In this document: piece by piece, positions 42,227-50,323 of the stretch
Layout of the letters: the number at the start of each line of letters is the position of its first letter
Numbering within the stretch: the first letter of the stretch is position 1
Assembly: GCF_036327755.1 (NCBI RefSeq)
Contig: NZ_CP109596.1
Span: 372,001 to 436,000, forward strand
From: Nocardia sp. NBC_01503
Lineage (GTDB): Bacteria > Actinomycetota > Actinomycetes > Mycobacteriales > Mycobacteriaceae
DNA length: 64,000 bases
Reading direction: 5' to 3'
Notes under the pieces: model-generated
The model's input: only the letters and a program-made list of their open reading frames with translations
What the model was told of the DNA's origin: nothing
Database searches by the model: none
Position numbers and translations under genes: made by a program

Positions 42227-42466
42227 CACATCGGCTCGTTCAACGATCCGGAGACGCCTCCAGGCGGCTGGCTCCAGAGCCGGGCTGTCACCAGTGCAGC
42301 CGCCCGCGCCACCGCCTTCGGCCATCCCGGCGCGGGCGGATCGATCGGTCTCGGCGATATCGAGAACGACCTCGCCATCGCCTTCATCCCCAACCTGCGT
42401 CGCGATTGGCTCGCCCGGGACCGCCGCGCCTATCGTCTCGTCGAGGCCGTGTACGCCGCCCTCTGA
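42227..42466 (+). pseudogene. Serine beta-lactamase/esterase-like C-terminal fragment
   Basis: The frame ends FGHPGAGGSIGLGDIENDLA, IAFIPNLRRDWLARDRRAYR and LVEAVYAAL before the stop at 42464-42466. The HPGAGGS.G..D block and the R..ALIEAVYAAL ending are the C-terminus of class C beta-lactamase-like serine hydrolases. About the first 300 residues, with the SxxK and YxN motifs, are missing. It lies between the vapBC operator and the cupin relic. Confidence 0.6.
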
Positions 42467-42470
42467 ACGA

Positions 42471-42901
42471 CTACTCGAAGGGACAGCCGGGGTTGGGCGC
42501 GTCCTCGGAAAGCAGACTGCCCGTGGGCAATACGTAGAGCACTTCCAGAATCTGCAGTTCGGTCCCCAGATTGCGTTCGATATGGATATTCCCGATTCCG
42601 GCGGGCTCCACAAAGGCGCTCGGCCCGCCCGAACCGTCCTGTTCACAGCTGGCGTCGTAGTGGAACGGCTGGCCCTGCCGGATCACGGCATACAGCGTGC
42701 CGTCGTGGTAATGCCAGCCCGTGGAACCGCCCGGGGCGATGGTGATTTCACGCAGTATGTAATCGGTGTCGCCAATTGTGGTGCGCGACAGGATCACTCC
42801 CGTGACACCGTCCGAGGTGTCACGTGTGCGGTGGCGGCGAACGGACCGGCCAGCGCGAGCGCGGCCAGTCCGGCGAGTGCCGTGCGGAGACCGATATTCA
42901 C
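42471..42901 (-). pseudogene. Secreted cupin gene broken by a frameshift
   Basis: From GTG 42901 the frame encodes a signal peptide (NIGLRTALAGLAALALAGPF, then AATAH) but stops soon after. From about 42820 on, a frame shifted by one base reads TSDGVTGVILSRTTIGDTDY, then GGSTGWHYHDGTLYAVIRQG, a cupin motif 1 with two His, and on to EVLYVLPTGSLLSEDAPN. The two parts together would be a ~140-aa exported cupin. The later in-frame GTG at 42797 would give a 108-aa protein without signal peptide. A sequencing error is possible. Confidence 0.6.
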
Positions 42902-42919
42902 CGCCACAGCGTATCGGGA

Positions 42920-43462
42920 TCAGCCCAGCTTCTTCAGCGTCTTCTGCACGGTGAGGAAGGTACGGGTGGTGATGTCCTTGCCGTAGCTCTTCTCGATCCA
43001 GGCCATGAAATTGGTGGTACTGGGATCGGTGTTGTCGATGACCGACAGCACGGCCGCGGCGGGCTCGTCGTAGCCGAGTACGCGCACCGCCTTCGCCGTC
43101 GTCTCATCGAGCGCTCCGGGTGGACCCGCCTGGACGTCCTTGACGAAGGTGACCGTCAAATAGGTTTCGCGGCAATGGGTCAGGCCGGGGAAGGGGTCCG
43201 AGTCGACGAGCTCCTGAAGTTGAGCTCCACTGCGGATGATCGTGCCGCCACCGATACCCAATTCGGCCCGCAAAGCCTGCTGGATGCGCGATTCCAGTGC
43301 GGGAATATCGGTTTCGGGGCTCTCGAAGACGATATTCCCGCTGGACAGCAGCGATGCCACCTTCATGAAGCCGAGATTCTCGAAAACTCCGCGGAGTTTC
43401 TCGTTCTTCATATTCGGGTTCGTGGGCATGATCCCGCGCAGGAAGGCGGCATAGCCGGTCAT
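42920..43462 (-). CDS. DUF1697 family protein
   Basis: 180-aa protein of the DUF1697 family (about 180 aa, normal length): MTGYAAFLRGIMPTNPNMKN, ENLGFMKVASLLSSGNIVF, PALESRIQQALRAELGI and a C-terminal WIEKSYGKDITTRTFLTVQK, the usual ending. Function not established. ATG 43462 overlaps the stop of the upstream acyltransferase (ATGA), so they form one unit. The apparent longer open frame upstream of 43462 is the antisense of nothing useful and is not coding. Confidence 0.85.
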   Translation of the reverse strand: MTGYAAFLRGIMPTNPNMKNEKLRGVFENLGFMKVASLLSSGNIVFESPETDIPALESRIQQALRAELGIGGGTIIRSGAQLQELVDSDPFPGLTHCRETYLTVTFVKDVQAGPPGALDETTAKAVRVLGYDEPAAAVLSVIDNTDPSTTNFMAWIEKSYGKDITTRTFLTVQKTLKKLG

Positions 43463-44205
43463 GACGCGGTGACGCCGTTCTTCTTGCGTTCGATATCGGC
43501 GAGGGCTGCCATATGCGCGGCGCGTGCCTCGGCGGCGGCATCCCAGGCGTCCTTGCGGTTCTTCACCACTCGGGCCGGAGCGCCGACCGCGATGCCGTAG
43601 TCGGGGACATCGCCCTTCACCACGGCGTGCGCGCCGAGGACGCACCCGCGGCCCACGCGGGTGCTGCGCAGCACGGTGACCTTCGCGGCGATCCAGGTGT
43701 CCGGACCGATACGAACCGGGGACTTCACAATGCCCTGATCCTTGATGGGCATATTGATGTCATCGGTGACATGGTCGAAATCGCAGATGTAGCACCAATC
43801 CGCGACCAGGGTGGATTCGCCGATTTCGATATCGAGGTAGGTGTTGACGACATTGTCCTTGCCGAACACCACCTTGTCGCCGATGCGCAGCGAACCCTCA
43901 TGGCAGCGGATGGCATTGCCGTCACCGATATGCACCCAGCGGCCGATCTCCAGGCGAGCCAGATCGGGGGTGCAGTGCACCTCGACATTGCGGCCCAGGA
44001 AGACCATGCCGCGCAGCACGATATGCGGGTTGGCCATCTTGAACTTCCACAGCCGGTAGTAGCGCACCAGGTACCAGGGCGTGTACGCGCGATTCGCGAG
44101 CACCCATTTGGCCGAGGCCACCGTCAGGAAACGCGCCTGCTCCGGATCCTGGCGACGGGATCCGCGCCAACGCGCACTCAATGGCGCGCCCCACATGCTC
44201 GTCAC
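43459..44205 (-). CDS. Hexapeptide-repeat acyltransferase, Rv3034c-like
   Basis: 248-aa left-handed beta-helix acetyl/acyltransferase. The hexapeptide run covers about residues 70-200 (LGRNVEVHCTPDLARLEIGR, VHIGDGNAIRCHEGSLRIGD, IEIGESTLVADWCYICDFDH, VRIGPDTWIAAKVTVLRSTR, VGRGCVLGAHAVVKGDVPDY) and ends in the usual IAVGAPARVVKNR. Position near the glucan operon agrees with Rv3034c, which has been linked to acylation in MGLP synthesis. GTG 44205 chosen with GGGAG six bases upstream; ATG 44196 is the alternative. Confidence 0.88.
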   Translation of the reverse strand: MTSMWGAPLSARWRGSRRQDPEQARFLTVASAKWVLANRAYTPWYLVRYYRLWKFKMANPHIVLRGMVFLGRNVEVHCTPDLARLEIGRWVHIGDGNAIRCHEGSLRIGDKVVFGKDNVVNTYLDIEIGESTLVADWCYICDFDHVTDDINMPIKDQGIVKSPVRIGPDTWIAAKVTVLRSTRVGRGCVLGAHAVVKGDVPDYGIAVGAPARVVKNRKDAWDAAAEARAAHMAALADIERKKNGVTAS

Positions 44206-44333
44206 GAACTGCTCCCTGTTTTCCGCTGGGCCGGTACCGCCGCCCTGATCGGGCAATCTCGCCTCACACCTTATGACTTGCGTCTCGCGCTCGACGACGC
44301 GGGGACGCGAAGGCGGTGTTTTCCGGCGCGAGG

Positions 44334-45860
44334 TCAGCCGTGCCCGCCGTGCGTCCCCATTCCAGGCATATCCATACCCTCCATACCGGGCATATCCATC
44401 CGCATCGGGGCGGGCTGCTGACCGGGGGCCAGGACCAGGAATTGGCCCATCATGCCCTGGTCCTCGTGCAGGAGCAGGTGGCAGTGGTACATGTACGGAT
44501 AGGTGGGGTCGGTATGGCCGGAGAAGCGCATGGCGAGGGTGTAGGTGGGGCCGGGGGTGGTGTAGACGGTGTCCTTCCAACCGGAGAGTTCCGGCGGTGG
44601 GGCCTGGCCGTCGATGGCGGTGATCTGGAACTGGACGTCGTGGACGTGGAAATTGTGCGGCCAGTCGTCGCTGTTGCGGACGGTCCAGACCTCGGTGGTG
44701 TCGACGGGGATGGTCATATCTATGCGGTTCATATCCATGCGCTGGTTGTTGATCATGTGCCAGCGCAGGTCGAAACTCCGGGCGGCGGGGGTGCCGGGCG
44801 GGACCAGGGCCGCGATCGTTGCCAGTGAGGTCGGCACGGGCGCAGTGGTTTTCAGGGTCCGCGCGGGTTGCAGGCGCAGAATGTCGAAGGAATCGTCGAA
44901 GCCGAAGGCCGCCGGATTCTTGATACCGGTGCGCTGTTCGATCGGCAGGGAGCGCAGGGTGACGGGGTCGCCGCCGACCTCCACGACCAGTTCAACGCGC
45001 TCACCGGGGCTGATCTGTATGCGCCGCAACGGAACCGGGGCCGCGAGCAGACCGCCGTCGGTGGCGATGAGCTGGAACTCGCGGTTATCGGCGAAGGCCA
45101 GGTTGTAGAGGCGACCCGAGGAACCGTTCAAAATACGCAGGCGGACACGTCGGGTCCGGACGTCCAGGTGTGCTCCCGCAATGCCATTGGTGATGATGAC
45201 ATTGCCCAGCAGCCCGATATCGCCGGGATCGGATTCGTCCAGGGCACCGTCGACGGTGAGGCGGCGATCCTGGATGACCAGCGGAATATCATCCACCCCA
45301 TACTCTTTCGGCAGCTCCAGACGGTCCGATTCGGCATCGTCCACCAGGAAGAAGCCGGAAAGCCCACGGTAGACATGTTTTTCGGTACTGCCGTGCGGAT
45401 GCGGGTGGTACCAGAGCGTGGCGGCGGGCTGATCCACCGTCCAGGCGGGCTGCCAGACACCGCCGGGCGCAATGGTCTGATGCGGACCGCCGTCACAGGA
45501 GGCGGGGACGTGCATACCGTGCCAGTGCACCGTGGTGGGTTCGGGCAGGGCGTTGTGAATGGTGAACGCCACCTGCTCACCGCGCGCGGCGCGCAGCGTC
45601 GGGCCGAGAATCGAACCGTTGTAGCCCCAGCTGGGTGTGGTCTGCCCGGCGCGTATTTCGGTGGTGCCAGCCTTGGCCTCGAGGGTGAAGCGGCGTACCC
45701 CGTCCGCGTCGACGGTCGAGGGAGCCAGGGGTGGGATCGGCAGCGGCCGGGTGCCTCCGGCGCGCACGCTCGGCATACCGGACCGGCCGCTCGCGCATCC
45801 GGCGGTCAACGCCACCGATGCGACCGCGAATCCGGTGAGAAAGCCCCGCCTCGAGACCAC
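44334..45860 (-). CDS. Multicopper oxidase, Tat-exported lipoprotein
   Basis: 508 aa. N-terminus SRRGFLTGFAVASVALTAGC combines a twin-arginine motif with a lipobox, so the protein is folded with copper in the cytoplasm and then membrane-anchored outside. Copper ligands: HWHG, HPHPHG, HNFHVH, and HCHLLLHEDQGMM (type 1 site with Cys, His and axial Met). The C-terminus is rich in Met and His (MRMDMPGMEGMDMPGMGTHG). This is the layout of actinobacterial copper-tolerance oxidases such as M. tuberculosis MmcO. GTG start 45860 chosen with AAGGAG five bases before. Confidence 0.92.
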   Translation of the reverse strand: MVSRRGFLTGFAVASVALTAGCASGRSGMPSVRAGGTRPLPIPPLAPSTVDADGVRRFTLEAKAGTTEIRAGQTTPSWGYNGSILGPTLRAARGEQVAFTIHNALPEPTTVHWHGMHVPASCDGGPHQTIAPGGVWQPAWTVDQPAATLWYHPHPHGSTEKHVYRGLSGFFLVDDAESDRLELPKEYGVDDIPLVIQDRRLTVDGALDESDPGDIGLLGNVIITNGIAGAHLDVRTRRVRLRILNGSSGRLYNLAFADNREFQLIATDGGLLAAPVPLRRIQISPGERVELVVEVGGDPVTLRSLPIEQRTGIKNPAAFGFDDSFDILRLQPARTLKTTAPVPTSLATIAALVPPGTPAARSFDLRWHMINNQRMDMNRIDMTIPVDTTEVWTVRNSDDWPHNFHVHDVQFQITAIDGQAPPPELSGWKDTVYTTPGPTYTLAMRFSGHTDPTYPYMYHCHLLLHEDQGMMGQFLVLAPGQQPAPMRMDMPGMEGMDMPGMGTHGGHG

Positions 45861-46016
45861 AGCTGCTCCTTCGATAGACAACTCCTCCAGCTTCGATTGC
45901 CGGGCGATTGCTTTCGATCCTGCGCGGGGCCGGTAATCCACCGCCCGCACTCCTCCCCGCGGACCTTGTGGCGACTCGACAAACGTGCTAGCCCGATGTG
46001 CGGCATGGCGTCGCCC

Positions 46017-46107
46017 CGTCATCCCGGCGCGCTTTCGGCCGGAATCCATCACAACCGGTCGGCCGCGACCGGTGTGGATCGCGCCAAGGGCATTGCCGGG
46101 GACGACG
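46017..46107. repeat. Palindromic dispersed repeat, copy D (diverged)
   Basis: Left arm CGTCATCCCGGCGCGCTTTC then GGCCGGAATCCAT (46017-46047); right arm GTGTGGATCGCGCCAAGG to GCCGGGGACGACG (46072-46107) has several changes. It lies in the 348-base gap between the oxidase and histidine-kinase genes. Apart from the kinase promoter at its right end, I see nothing else in 45861-46208. Confidence 0.7.
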
Positions 46108-46196
46108 CGGGCGACAGCACTCGCCGAAGCTCGGTAACCAGCCTCGATACCCGCGCACCGAGTCCGGTCGGCGCGGTCCGGGACGCGCTCGTCGCC

Positions 46197-46202
46197 TACG
46201 GT
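46197..46202 (+). promoter_or_regulatory. Putative -10 box of a leaderless histidine-kinase message
   Basis: TACGGT fits the actinobacterial TANNNT -10 hexamer; its last base is seven bases before the GTG at 46209, so transcription would start on the start codon. No ribosome site with suitable spacing is present. Confidence 0.45.
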
Positions 46203-46208
46203 GGAGGC

Positions 46209-47507
46209 GTGATCGAGACCCCGGATCGGCAGCGCCTGGCGGCACTCGCGCGCGCCCTTCCGGTGGCGCTGGTGCCGCTGCTACTGGCGGCGAGCACTTT
46301 TCCCGGGCAGTACCGGGTGCCGGGCGTTTACTGGTTGCTCGCCCTGGCGGCCAGCGTGGTGTTCGTGCTGGGCGCGCGCTGGCCGGTGACGGCCTGCCTG
46401 GCCATTTCCGCCCTGGCGATTCCGATGTTCCGGATTCCCGCGTGGGGACTCTCCGGGCTCGTCCCCTTTCTGGGGGCGGTCGCGCTCGTCGATGTGATCC
46501 GGCGCTCGCACCGCAATTCGACCGTGTTGCTCACGACCGCCGGATGGACGGCGGCGGTGGTGCTGGGCCGCATGGGCTACCACGATCAGACGGTTTCGCG
46601 TGCGACGCCGGTGCTGGAGGTGTGCGCGTATGTCGGAGTGGCGGTGCTGCTCGGGCTGTACCTGCGCGGGCAGCGTGAACTAGCGGTCAGCCTGCGACTG
46701 CGGGCCGCCGACGCCGAGCAGCGGCGAGCCGAGGCGGAGCAGCGCACCCGGCTCGTGGAAAGAGGTGCGCTCGCACGCGAATTGCACGATTTGGTGGCGC
46801 ATCACATGGCGTCGATCGTGCTGCGCATCGGTATCACGAGACATGTGGTGGCCGATGCCGATCCGCGCGTGCACGCGGTCCTCGACGATGTGCACGGCAC
46901 CGCCTCGGATGCCCTGGCCGATATTCGCCGGCTGCTCACCGCTTTGCGCGATCCGGCATTGGGTGAAGTCGCCCTGGTGGATTCGGCGGCGGTGCGCACG
47001 GAAATCGACGCCGCCGCCGAACGAGTGCGCGCGGCCGGATTCGCCGTCGAAACCGAAATCCGCACGAGGGTGGACGGTTTGGACGCCATCGGCCGTCTCA
47101 CCCTGCTCCGTCTGGTCCAGGAGTCGTTCACCAATGTCATGAAACACGCGGAACCGGCGGTACCGGTGCGGCTCACCATCACCGTGGCGGATGCGGATGA
47201 TCCACTGGGCGCGCGTCGCGACACTGCCGCGGACAAGCGTGCGGATGCGACCGCCGACGGGTACGCCGGATCATTCGATATCGCACCGGATGGCCGGACC
47301 GGAATCGTGGTGCGGGTACGGAGCGGGCTGCGGGTGTCACGGCACGGTGAGACCTCCGCGACTGGTGCGAACTCGCTTGGCGCGCACGGCATTGTCGGTA
47401 TGCGTGAACGTGTCGAACTCGCGGGCGGACGGGTCGTCGCCGGGGCCGATGGCGCGGACTGGGAGGTGGTGGCGTGGCTGCCGGAGACGAACGGGGAGAA
47501 CGCGTGA
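46209..47507 (+). CDS. Sensor histidine kinase (NarL/DesK-type, HisKA_3)
   Basis: 432-aa membrane sensor kinase. About six hydrophobic segments in residues 10-140, then a coiled-coil linker (LRLRAADAEQRRAEAEQRT), the H-box ARELHDLVAHHMASI with phospho-acceptor His, and a C-terminal HATPase with LTLLRLVQESFTNVMKHAEP (N-box) and GIVGMRERVELAGG (G-box). A ~40-residue Ala/Asp-rich insertion lies between N- and G-boxes. It overlaps the response regulator gene by four bases (GTGA). Divergent from the copper oxidase across the repeat, so a shared stimulus is possible but unproven. Confidence 0.9.
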   Translation: MIETPDRQRLAALARALPVALVPLLLAASTFPGQYRVPGVYWLLALAASVVFVLGARWPVTACLAISALAIPMFRIPAWGLSGLVPFLGAVALVDVIRRSHRNSTVLLTTAGWTAAVVLGRMGYHDQTVSRATPVLEVCAYVGVAVLLGLYLRGQRELAVSLRLRAADAEQRRAEAEQRTRLVERGALARELHDLVAHHMASIVLRIGITRHVVADADPRVHAVLDDVHGTASDALADIRRLLTALRDPALGEVALVDSAAVRTEIDAAAERVRAAGFAVETEIRTRVDGLDAIGRLTLLRLVQESFTNVMKHAEPAVPVRLTITVADADDPLGARRDTAADKRADATADGYAGSFDIAPDGRTGIVVRVRSGLRVSRHGETSATGANSLGAHGIVGMRERVELAGGRVVAGADGADWEVVAWLPETNGENA

Positions 47508-48145
47508 TCTCGGTATTGCTGGTCGATGATCAGCGGCTGGTGCGAGCGGGCCTGCGCATGCTCATCGAATCCACGGACGATCTCGAGGTGGTGGGTGAGG
47601 CCGCCAATGGGGTGGAGGCGATCCGCCTCACCGCCGAACTCGCGCCCGATCTGATTCTGATGGATCTGCGCATGCCTGGTTTGGACGGTGTCGCCGCCAC
47701 CGAATCGATCGTGCGATCCGGTTCGCACGCGAACATCCTCGTGCTCACCACCTTCGATGACGACGATCACCTCTTCCCCGCACTGGCGGCGGGCGCGACC
47801 GGTTATCTGGTCAAGGACACCGAGCCCGCCGATCTGCTGGCCGCCATCCGCCGCACCGCCGAGGGCGACATGCTGTTCTCCCCGCCGCTGCTGCGCCGTC
47901 TCGTCGATCGCGTGGTCACCACCCGCGACGCCGTCGAAAGCGAGATCGCGCCAACGGATCTCACCGCCCGCGAACAGCAGGTGCTGACCCTGGTCGGCGA
48001 AGGCTTCGGCAATCAGGAGATCGCCGACCGCCTGCATCTCGGCGTCACCACCGTGAAAACCCATATCGCCAACCTGATGGAGAAGACCGGCCGCGACAAT
48101 CGCGTCCGGCTCGCCGTCTACGCGCACCGAACCGCACCGCGATAG
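47504..48145 (+). CDS. NarL/FixJ-family response regulator
   Basis: 213 aa. Receiver domain residues 1-120 with acidic pair VDDQ (Asp8-Asp9), phospho-acceptor Asp54 in LILMDLRMP, Thr in LVLTTFDDD and Lys in GYLVKDTEP. C-terminal LuxR-type helix-turn-helix: LTAREQQVLTLVGEGFGNQE, IADRLHLGVTTVKTHIANLM. GTG start overlaps the kinase stop, GGGGAG five bases before it. Partner of the upstream kinase. Targets unknown; the oxidase and itself are candidates. Confidence 0.93.
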   Translation: MISVLLVDDQRLVRAGLRMLIESTDDLEVVGEAANGVEAIRLTAELAPDLILMDLRMPGLDGVAATESIVRSGSHANILVLTTFDDDDHLFPALAAGATGYLVKDTEPADLLAAIRRTAEGDMLFSPPLLRRLVDRVVTTRDAVESEIAPTDLTAREQQVLTLVGEGFGNQEIADRLHLGVTTVKTHIANLMEKTGRDNRVRLAVYAHRTAPR

Positions 48146-48282
48146 CGGCTCGGCACGGGGTATCGGTTCGCGCCGAGGACGGCGAAGTAGGCTGTGCTGC
48201 GGCTGGATCAGCCCGAGCATCGCGCTGCCTCAGCCCCCACGGCATTTCAGTGACTCCGTACTGGCAGAAGGGACACCAGCAG

Positions 48283-49653
48283 GTGCGAAGCGGCAGGCGG
48301 CAGACCGGACGTGACCAGCAGGGACCGCGCGATTCGAATGGCTTCGCGCCGAACTGGCTACGAACCGGGACGCGGGCCCTCGCAGTGGCGGCCGCCGGAG
48401 TACTGACGCTGAGCGCCTGCGGCAGTACGACTGTCGACGACATCAAGGTCGGATCCGGGCAGGGGTGGCCGCTGGTCTTCCACGATGCCCGCAATAGCGC
48501 GACCAGTCCGGTCACCGGTTCGCGGGAGTTATCGCTGAGCTGGTCGCGGCCGGTGGGCGGACCGCTCGCCGAGCCCGCGCTGGTCGGGCCGGACGGTCAG
48601 ATCGTGGTCACCACACGCAACGACTCCTGCAATATCTTCTCGTATCTCATGCCGACGGGGCGTAAGCGCTTCTGTAATCCCATAGGTATCAGCGCCATTG
48701 CGGGCGGTATGGCCGTGGACGGCGCCACCAATATCTATGTCGGCGATGACGGCGGGATCAATTCGCTCAATGCGCTCGGCCAGCCGCGCTGGCGGACGCC
48801 GGCGGCGGGCGTGCCGATTTCGGTGCAGTTCACCGGGGACGGCAATGTGCTGTCGGTGACCCAGCTGGGTCAGGTGGATGTGCTCAGCCGTCAGACCGGC
48901 GATCGGAAGGTCTCCACCTTCCAGTTGCTCGGTGAACCGGACTTCCTGAAGTTCCCGGATCTGCCGCGCCCACCGGACTTCACCGGTTTGGAGGACTGCT
49001 CGACCGGCGGCCCGCAGTGCCCGGTCGCGAATGTGTCGGCGGTGGACGAGAAGTCGGGCCGGTTCTACGCCACGATCTGGCAGCCGGGTGAGAGCAAGGC
49101 CGAGCTGGTGGCGCTCACCTACGACGGCAAGGAGATCCGCAAGGAGTGGGACGCGAAGATTCTCGCGGACGGCAGCGCCACCAGCCCGACCCTGTCCGCC
49201 GATGGTTCCACGCTGTACATCGGTGACAACACCGATCATTTGATGGCCGTGGATACCTCGAACGGACACACCAAATGGGTTTATGATCTGGGCTTTCCGG
49301 CCCGTGGCGCGGTCTCGGTGGCCGACGGCCTGATCATTCCGGCCGGTGACGACGGGCATCTGATGGCGCTGCGCGATAAGGGCGATGCACCCGAAATCGC
49401 CTGGGAGCGCAAGGATCTCGCGCTGCGCGGCCGTCCCGTCCAGACCGCGGGCGGTACCGGTTACACGGTCGCCCCGATCGGCGACAACCTCACCCTGGTC
49501 ACCTTCGACACCCGCTCCGGCGCCACCGTCGACTCCCATGAACTCCCCGGCGCGGAGGGCTCCACCGTGGGCACCACCGTCGGCGCCAAGGGCGAGGTCG
49601 TGGTGGCCACCCGCATCGGCGAACTCTTCGTCTTCAAACCCGAGAAGAAGTAG
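48283..49653 (+). CDS. PQQ-like beta-propeller lipoprotein
   Basis: About 456 aa. Signal sequence with lipobox LSAC (Cys46) after a basic N-terminus, then a repeat propeller: GPDGQIVVTTRND, GGINSLNALGQPRWRTPAAG, NVLSVTQLGQVDVLSRQTGD, LSADGSTLYIGDNTDHLMAV, DTSNGHTKWVYDLGFPARGA. Two Cys pairs (NDSC, FCN; EDCSTGGPQC) may form disulfides. Positional equivalent of Rv3035. No PQQ-binding active site is evident, so a structural or binding role is likely. Start: GTG 48283 has AAGGGA upstream; GTG 48250 is an in-frame alternative. Confidence 0.85.
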   Translation: MRSGRRQTGRDQQGPRDSNGFAPNWLRTGTRALAVAAAGVLTLSACGSTTVDDIKVGSGQGWPLVFHDARNSATSPVTGSRELSLSWSRPVGGPLAEPALVGPDGQIVVTTRNDSCNIFSYLMPTGRKRFCNPIGISAIAGGMAVDGATNIYVGDDGGINSLNALGQPRWRTPAAGVPISVQFTGDGNVLSVTQLGQVDVLSRQTGDRKVSTFQLLGEPDFLKFPDLPRPPDFTGLEDCSTGGPQCPVANVSAVDEKSGRFYATIWQPGESKAELVALTYDGKEIRKEWDAKILADGSATSPTLSADGSTLYIGDNTDHLMAVDTSNGHTKWVYDLGFPARGAVSVADGLIIPAGDDGHLMALRDKGDAPEIAWERKDLALRGRPVQTAGGTGYTVAPIGDNLTLVTFDTRSGATVDSHELPGAEGSTVGTTVGAKGEVVVATRIGELFVFKPEKK

Positions 49654-49759
49654 CCCGCACCCTCATTCGCGCGACCCGAACCCCGCGCGTGGCCGCCACC
49701 GGAACCGCTGCGAACTCGACGCGGCCGTGGCGCTGGTGCGTGGACTCCTGCCCTGAGCG

Positions 49760-50212
49760 CTATTCGGGCCGGGTTGCCTCGAGCCGGGCAGTCGCCCGTT
49801 CGAGCAACTCCGCCAACGTCTTTCGCTCGGCGGCGGTGAATTCATCGGCAAGCGCGCGCTCCACTCGGACCGCGCGTTTGTCCGCGTCTCGGAGGGTCTT
49901 CTCACCCGCTTCGGTGAGCCTGGTCTCGAGGATGTTCTTATGCCAGGTGTGCGGGGTGCGTTCGATGAGCCCGAGATCCTTGAGATTGGCCAGGACCGTA
50001 TTCATGGTGGGCGGGGTGACCCCGCATCGGCGGGCGAGGGCGGCGGCGGAGATGCCGGGACTGTCCTGCAACACGAACAGGGCCGCGTACTGGGGAACGG
50101 TGACGCCGGAGGGTTTGAGCGCGGGATTCTTCGCGCCCATGAGGGCCTGTTCGGCGCGCTTGATATAGGAACCCAGGCGCTCCTCGGCGGGCATCGACGT
50201 CACAGCATGCAT
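49760..50212 (-). CDS. MarR-family transcriptional regulator
   Basis: 150-aa winged-helix regulator. Helix-turn-helix region ISAAALARRCGVTPPTMNTV, wing HTWHKNILETRLTEAGEKTL, C-terminal dimer helix DADKRAVRVERALADEFTAA. Start ATG 50212 or ATG 50194 (MPAEERLGS). Divergent from the SMP-30-like lipoprotein gene; the 111-base gap holds a palindrome that fits a MarR operator, so it probably represses that gene and itself. Effector unknown. Confidence 0.88.
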   Translation of the reverse strand: MHAVTSMPAEERLGSYIKRAEQALMGAKNPALKPSGVTVPQYAALFVLQDSPGISAAALARRCGVTPPTMNTVLANLKDLGLIERTPHTWHKNILETRLTEAGEKTLRDADKRAVRVERALADEFTAAERKTLAELLERATARLEATRPE

Positions 50213-50250
50213 GGTAGTCGACCCTATCGATCATTCGAACATTGACGAGC

Positions 50251-50264
50251 ATTAGAACTCTAAT
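50251..50264. promoter_or_regulatory. Probable MarR operator
   Basis: ATTAGA-AC-TCTAAT, perfect six-base arms, in the divergent gap between marR (starts 50212) and the SMP-30-like gene (starts 50324). It is overlapped by a wider inverted repeat, CGAACAT (50236-50242) and ATGTTCG (50267-50273), whose centre is three bases away. Confidence 0.6.
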
Positions 50265-50323
50265 CTATGTTCGTGTGCGCACTACGGTGCTACCCCTATC
50301 GATCGGCACCGAAAGGCCCGCCC

